Assembly: GCA_023388835.1 (NCBI GenBank)
Contig: JAEWFK010000092.1
Coordinates: 1-8,274 of the forward strand
DNA from: Pseudomonadota bacterium
GTDB taxonomy: Bacteria > Pseudomonadota > Gammaproteobacteria > Burkholderiales > Burkholderiaceae_B
DNA: 8,274 nucleotides
Direction: 5' to 3'
The position numbers and the translations under genes are program-made. Each line of letters opens with the position of its first letter. Positions within the stretch are counted from its first letter, which is position 1. Positions 6,077 through 8,274 of this stretch are shown here, one piece after another. The notes under the pieces were generated by a model. That model was not told where the DNA came from and did no database searches. It saw only the letters and a program-made list of their open reading frames with translations.

Positions 6077-7006
6077 TTAGAGCGCCAAGCCGGGCAGCAG
6101 ATTCAAGTCGCGCCAGGCATCGGCCTTGAATTGGGCATGCAGCAGCAGGGATGCGGGGTGATGGGTCACTACAACCGGAACGCTGCGCCCATCCTCGTCA
6201 ACATAGGCGTGTACTTTGCCGCGCAGCGCGTCGAGCTCTTCATTGCGGTCAAGCAGCGCAGCGGCTGACACCCGGCCCAACGCTACAAGGCACGCCGGCT
6301 GCAGAAGGCTGATCTGCCTGCGCAGTAGCGGCAGGCAGGCCGCCACTTCAGCCGCTTCGGGACTGCGATTACCCATGGGCCGGCATTTCAGCACATTCGT
6401 GAAATAGACCGATGCATCGTTCGAGATGCCGACTGAAGCAAGCATGGCCTGCAACAACTCGCCGGCCCGCCCCTGGAAGGGCTTTCCTGTACTGTCATCG
6501 TATTCGCCCGGCGCCTCACCGATGAACATCCACTGCGGAGCCAACGGCTTACCTTCGCCGAAGACGGTACGCCCGCGCACTTCATGCAGGCCGCAGGCGG
6601 TGCACGCGGCAACGTGATCGCGCAGGGCCTCGAGCGTGCCTTGATTCTGCGCGTCCGCCTCTGAGGACCGGGGCGGCGCCTGTTCCGCGGAATGGCGGGG
6701 CGATTCGCGCTGCAGTTGCGCCACGGCTGCGGCCAGCGGCACGCGCGTGAGCAGTTCCGCAATGGGCGTAACACCGGCGTCCATGGGGCGCGGGACGGCA
6801 AGGTCCCGGCTATGAGAGCCTGCAACGTGCGCATCGCCGACCCCGCCCGCCGCGGCGGGCGCAGGCGAGGCGGAGGCGGAGGCACCCGCTTGTACTTCTG
6901 CAAAAGGCGCGGCACTGAAGTGCGAGAGCATGCGGGCATCAATGCCGATTTCTTGCAGCCAGGCGCGCTGGACGAGGGTCAGCAAAGGTTTATCCATCGG
7001 CCGCAC
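6077..7006 (-). CDS. Uracil-DNA glycosylase, Fe-S family 4-like
   Basis: This enzyme removes uracil from DNA after cytosine deamination or dUMP misincorporation, starting base-excision repair. The protein is 309 residues. The catalytic domain covers about 126-309. It has Fe-S cluster cysteines in CTAC (C135, C138) plus C208 (LKCRP) and C224 (AACLPLL). The uracil-pocket motif is GEAPGEYDDSTGKPFQGRAG (163-182) and the second active-site motif is HHPASLL (282-288). This pattern matches the thermostable-type family 4 enzymes also annotated as phage SPO1 DNA polymerase-related. Residues 31-125 form an Ala/Pro/Ser-rich tail that is probably disordered, preceded by a short hydrophobic segment (LLTLVQRAWLQEIGID). 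The longest frame starts at GTG 7006, one base after the tsaB-rimI stop; the ATG at 6997 (MDKPLL) is equally possible and neither has a clear ribosome site. The tight spacing implies translational coupling to the upstream gene. Confidence 0.93.
   Translation of the reverse strand: MRPMDKPLLTLVQRAWLQEIGIDARMLSHFSAAPFAEVQAGASASASPAPAAAGGVGDAHVAGSHSRDLAVPRPMDAGVTPIAELLTRVPLAAAVAQLQRESPRHSAEQAPPRSSEADAQNQGTLEALRDHVAACTACGLHEVRGRTVFGEGKPLAPQWMFIGEAPGEYDDSTGKPFQGRAGELLQAMLASVGISNDASVYFTNVLKCRPMGNRSPEAAEVAACLPLLRRQISLLQPACLVALGRVSAAALLDRNEELDALRGKVHAYVDEDGRSVPVVVTHHPASLLLHAQFKADAWRDLNLLPGLAL
6844..6861. repeat. 18-bp perfect palindrome inside the glycosylase gene
   Basis: CGCCCGCCGCGGCGGGCG is a perfect, loopless, all-GC palindrome in the part of the gene encoding the Ala/Gly linker (around residues 49-55). 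In RNA it would fold into a strong small-loop hairpin. Compositional bias in a GC-rich linker is the simplest explanation. Confidence 0.85.
6863..6883. repeat. Hexanucleotide AGGCGG tandem repeat
   Basis: The plus strand reads as about three and a half copies of an AGGCGG unit, with one unit a base short at its left end. It encodes the Ser-Ala alternation ASASASP at residues 42-48 of the glycosylase. Gain or loss of one unit would stay in frame and change only linker length. Confidence 0.7.
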
Positions 7007-7007
7007 T

Positions 7008-8255
7008 TCAAGCGCCCGGGCTCAACGGCTTGCGCATCACACAAGCGTTCTCTCTGCGCCCGCCCGGCGCGGGGTAATAATCTTTGCGTATGGCAATTTG
7101 CTGGAAACCGTGCCGGTGATAGAAAGCCAGCGCACTCGCATTGGACGGCCTCACCTCCAACAGCACGGCGGGCAGCCCCCGCGCCAAAGCCTCTTTTTCA
7201 CAATGGCGGATGAGCGCGGTGCCGACGCCTTCACGTTGCGCATCAGGCGCCACCGCGATGACCAGCAAGTGAGCCAGGTCCGGAGCGTAAAGCGTCATGC
7301 TGAAACCCACGACTTGCCCATGCCTGTGCGCGACCCAACTATCGTAGCCGGCCTTCAGACCATCGGAGAAGTTGCCGGCCGTCCACGGGAAGTCTTGCAC
7401 GGATGCCTCGATGGCGGCCACCGCTTCGACGTCGCTCTGCGCCATGGGGCGCATCGCCACGCCCAATCCCGGTGCTTTGGGATTGCCGCCCATGCCCTGC
7501 TCACGCTCGCGCGTCGTGAATGCGACTTTATCGCGGACGTAGAGCGGCGCGGCCTGTTCCGGCGGCACGTGGTGCCCGGACTTGAAGGCGGGAAGCGCAA
7601 GCCGCCCAATGGAGACGGCATCCGGGCGCAAGGAAGGCCCCCACTGGAGGGAGACGTCGCTGGGCAACGTGAGTGTCTGGAGCGCGGGACAGAGGTGCAG
7701 TCCATCGCCCAACATCCGCAAGCTCTTCCCCCCGAGCTGGCCCGGCACACCGGCCGCCTGCTTCAGCCATTCATCCACGTCCGACGCAGCAAGCAGCAAC
7801 GGGGCCTGCAACGTCGCCCATCCGCCTTCGTCAGTGGGTAGATACGCGGCAAGATAGACTTCTCCCATGCGGGCGTCCTGAACCACCACCCTGGCAACCG
7901 CGGAGACGCCCGCCGCACTGAGTTCGGCATCGCGCTGTGCGACGGCCATGAGGCTGGGAATCGGTACAACGGGTATTTCGAGCGCGAAAGCCATGCCCTG
8001 CGCCACGCCGCACGCGACGCGCAGGCCGGTAAAGCCGCCGGGACCTTGTCCGAACGCCACCGCCGAGAGGGCATGGCGGCCCAGTCCCTGCTCGGCAAGG
8101 AGCTGGTCGGCCATGGGGAGCAAGCGTTCGGCGTGTTCGCCGACGCCCTCATGCTCGAGCCGGGTAGCCGAGATACGGCCGTCTTCACGGCAGGACACCA
8201 GCGCGACACTGCACAGGCTGCCGGAGGTTTCAAGGGCAAGGAGGTGAACGGTCAT
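7008..8255 (-). CDS. tsaB/rimI: Fused TsaB - RimI protein
   Basis: One uninterrupted 415-residue frame carries two proteins that are usually separate. Residues 1-245 are TsaB, the ASKHA-fold partner that dimerises with TsaD for N6-threonylcarbamoyl-adenosine (t6A) at tRNA position 37. Landmarks are LLALETSGSLCSVAL at 5-19, GPGGFTGLRV at 71-80, QDARMGEVY at 126-134 and PLYVRDK at 237-243. After a linker (about 246-265) comes a GNAT domain of RimI type, which acetylates the N-terminal alanine of ribosomal protein S18. It has RPMAQSD at 269-275, acetyl-CoA loop APDAQREGVGTAL at 336-348, LEVRPSNASALAFY at 366-379 and GFQQIAIRKDYYPA at 383-396. Glu 367 and Tyr 379 have the same 12-residue spacing as the catalytic Glu103/Tyr115 of Salmonella RimI. 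Both halves look intact. The start is ATG 8255, with no clear Shine-Dalgarno in the 19 bp visible upstream. Confidence 0.94.
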   Translation of the reverse strand: MTVHLLALETSGSLCSVALVSCREDGRISATRLEHEGVGEHAERLLPMADQLLAEQGLGRHALSAVAFGQGPGGFTGLRVACGVAQGMAFALEIPVVPIPSLMAVAQRDAELSAAGVSAVARVVVQDARMGEVYLAAYLPTDEGGWATLQAPLLLAASDVDEWLKQAAGVPGQLGGKSLRMLGDGLHLCPALQTLTLPSDVSLQWGPSLRPDAVSIGRLALPAFKSGHHVPPEQAAPLYVRDKVAFTTREREQGMGGNPKAPGLGVAMRPMAQSDVEAVAAIEASVQDFPWTAGNFSDGLKAGYDSWVAHRHGQVVGFSMTLYAPDLAHLLVIAVAPDAQREGVGTALIRHCEKEALARGLPAVLLEVRPSNASALAFYHRHGFQQIAIRKDYYPAPGGRRENACVMRKPLSPGA

Positions 8256-8262
8256 GGCGACG

Positions 8263-8268
8263 ATTTTA
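8263..8268 (-). promoter_or_regulatory. Candidate -10 just upstream of tsaB-rimI
   Basis: The minus strand reads TATTAAAAT at 8271-8263, containing TAAAAT (5/6 match to TATAAT) only 7 nt before the ATG at 8255. If used, transcription would begin at or within a base or two of the start codon and produce a leaderless or near-leaderless mRNA. This agrees with the absence of a ribosome site. Any -35 lies outside the window, so this is tentative. Confidence 0.3.
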
Positions 8269-8274
8269 ATACGC

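Noticed and set aside
6036..6079. Convergent terminator in the lplT-glycosylase gap
   Set aside because: Only 4-bp stems and no T-run on either strand. The repeated CCGCTTA (6038-6044 and 6073-6079) is a short direct repeat with no hairpin.
6388..6942. 184-codon minus-strand frame within the glycosylase gene
   Set aside because: Out-of-frame shadow; the glycosylase frame holds the cysteines and active-site motifs.
6692..7841. Plus-strand frames of 173 and 303 codons antisense to the glycosylase and TsaB-RimI genes
   Set aside because: Composition is His/Arg/Gln-rich with no domain, and the opposite strand is fully explained by real genes.

Overview
The window looks like a piece of a GC-rich betaproteobacterial chromosome, most likely Burkholderiales and plausibly Alcaligenaceae (the Bordetella/Pusillimonas neighbourhood). 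The reasons are a full-length SMC rather than MukB, a betaproteobacterial-style ZipA directly downstream of smc, a stand-alone LplT starting MNRGFY, and dense, GC-rich coding with long antisense shadow frames. The family-level placement is inference from protein character, not a database result. I see no mobile element, CRISPR array, tRNA or rRNA. This is core housekeeping DNA.

Layout. Positions 1-4502 (minus strand) hold smc followed by a zipA homologue that runs off the left edge. The two are 51 bp apart, and the gap contains a well-formed ribosome site driving a 13-codon mini-ORF that overlaps the zipA start. Positions 4503-4726 are the divergent promoter region between smc and lplT; it contains a C8 tract, two overlapping GC-rich inverted repeats and candidate -10 elements. 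Positions 4727-6034 (plus strand) encode LplT, a lysophospholipid flippase. It converges with the next minus-strand unit, leaving a 42-bp gap. Positions 6077-8255 (minus strand) hold a two-gene unit: a fused TsaB-RimI protein and a family 4-like uracil-DNA glycosylase that begins right after the fusion's stop codon.

How the genes work together. smc and zipA link chromosome compaction and segregation with FtsZ-ring anchoring in one transcription unit. The right-hand unit combines tRNA t6A modification (TsaB), ribosomal protein S18 N-terminal acetylation (RimI) and uracil repair. lplT stands alone, without the aas acyltransferase that accompanies it in enterobacteria.

The observations I find most worth checking are these: (1) the ZipA homologue appears to contain two tandem ZipA-like folds rather than one; (2) a translated leader peptide may couple smc and zipA; (3) TsaB and RimI are fused in one polypeptide; (4) a homopolymeric tract lies in the likely spacer of a candidate smc promoter. 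I did not find an obviously new multi-gene system.
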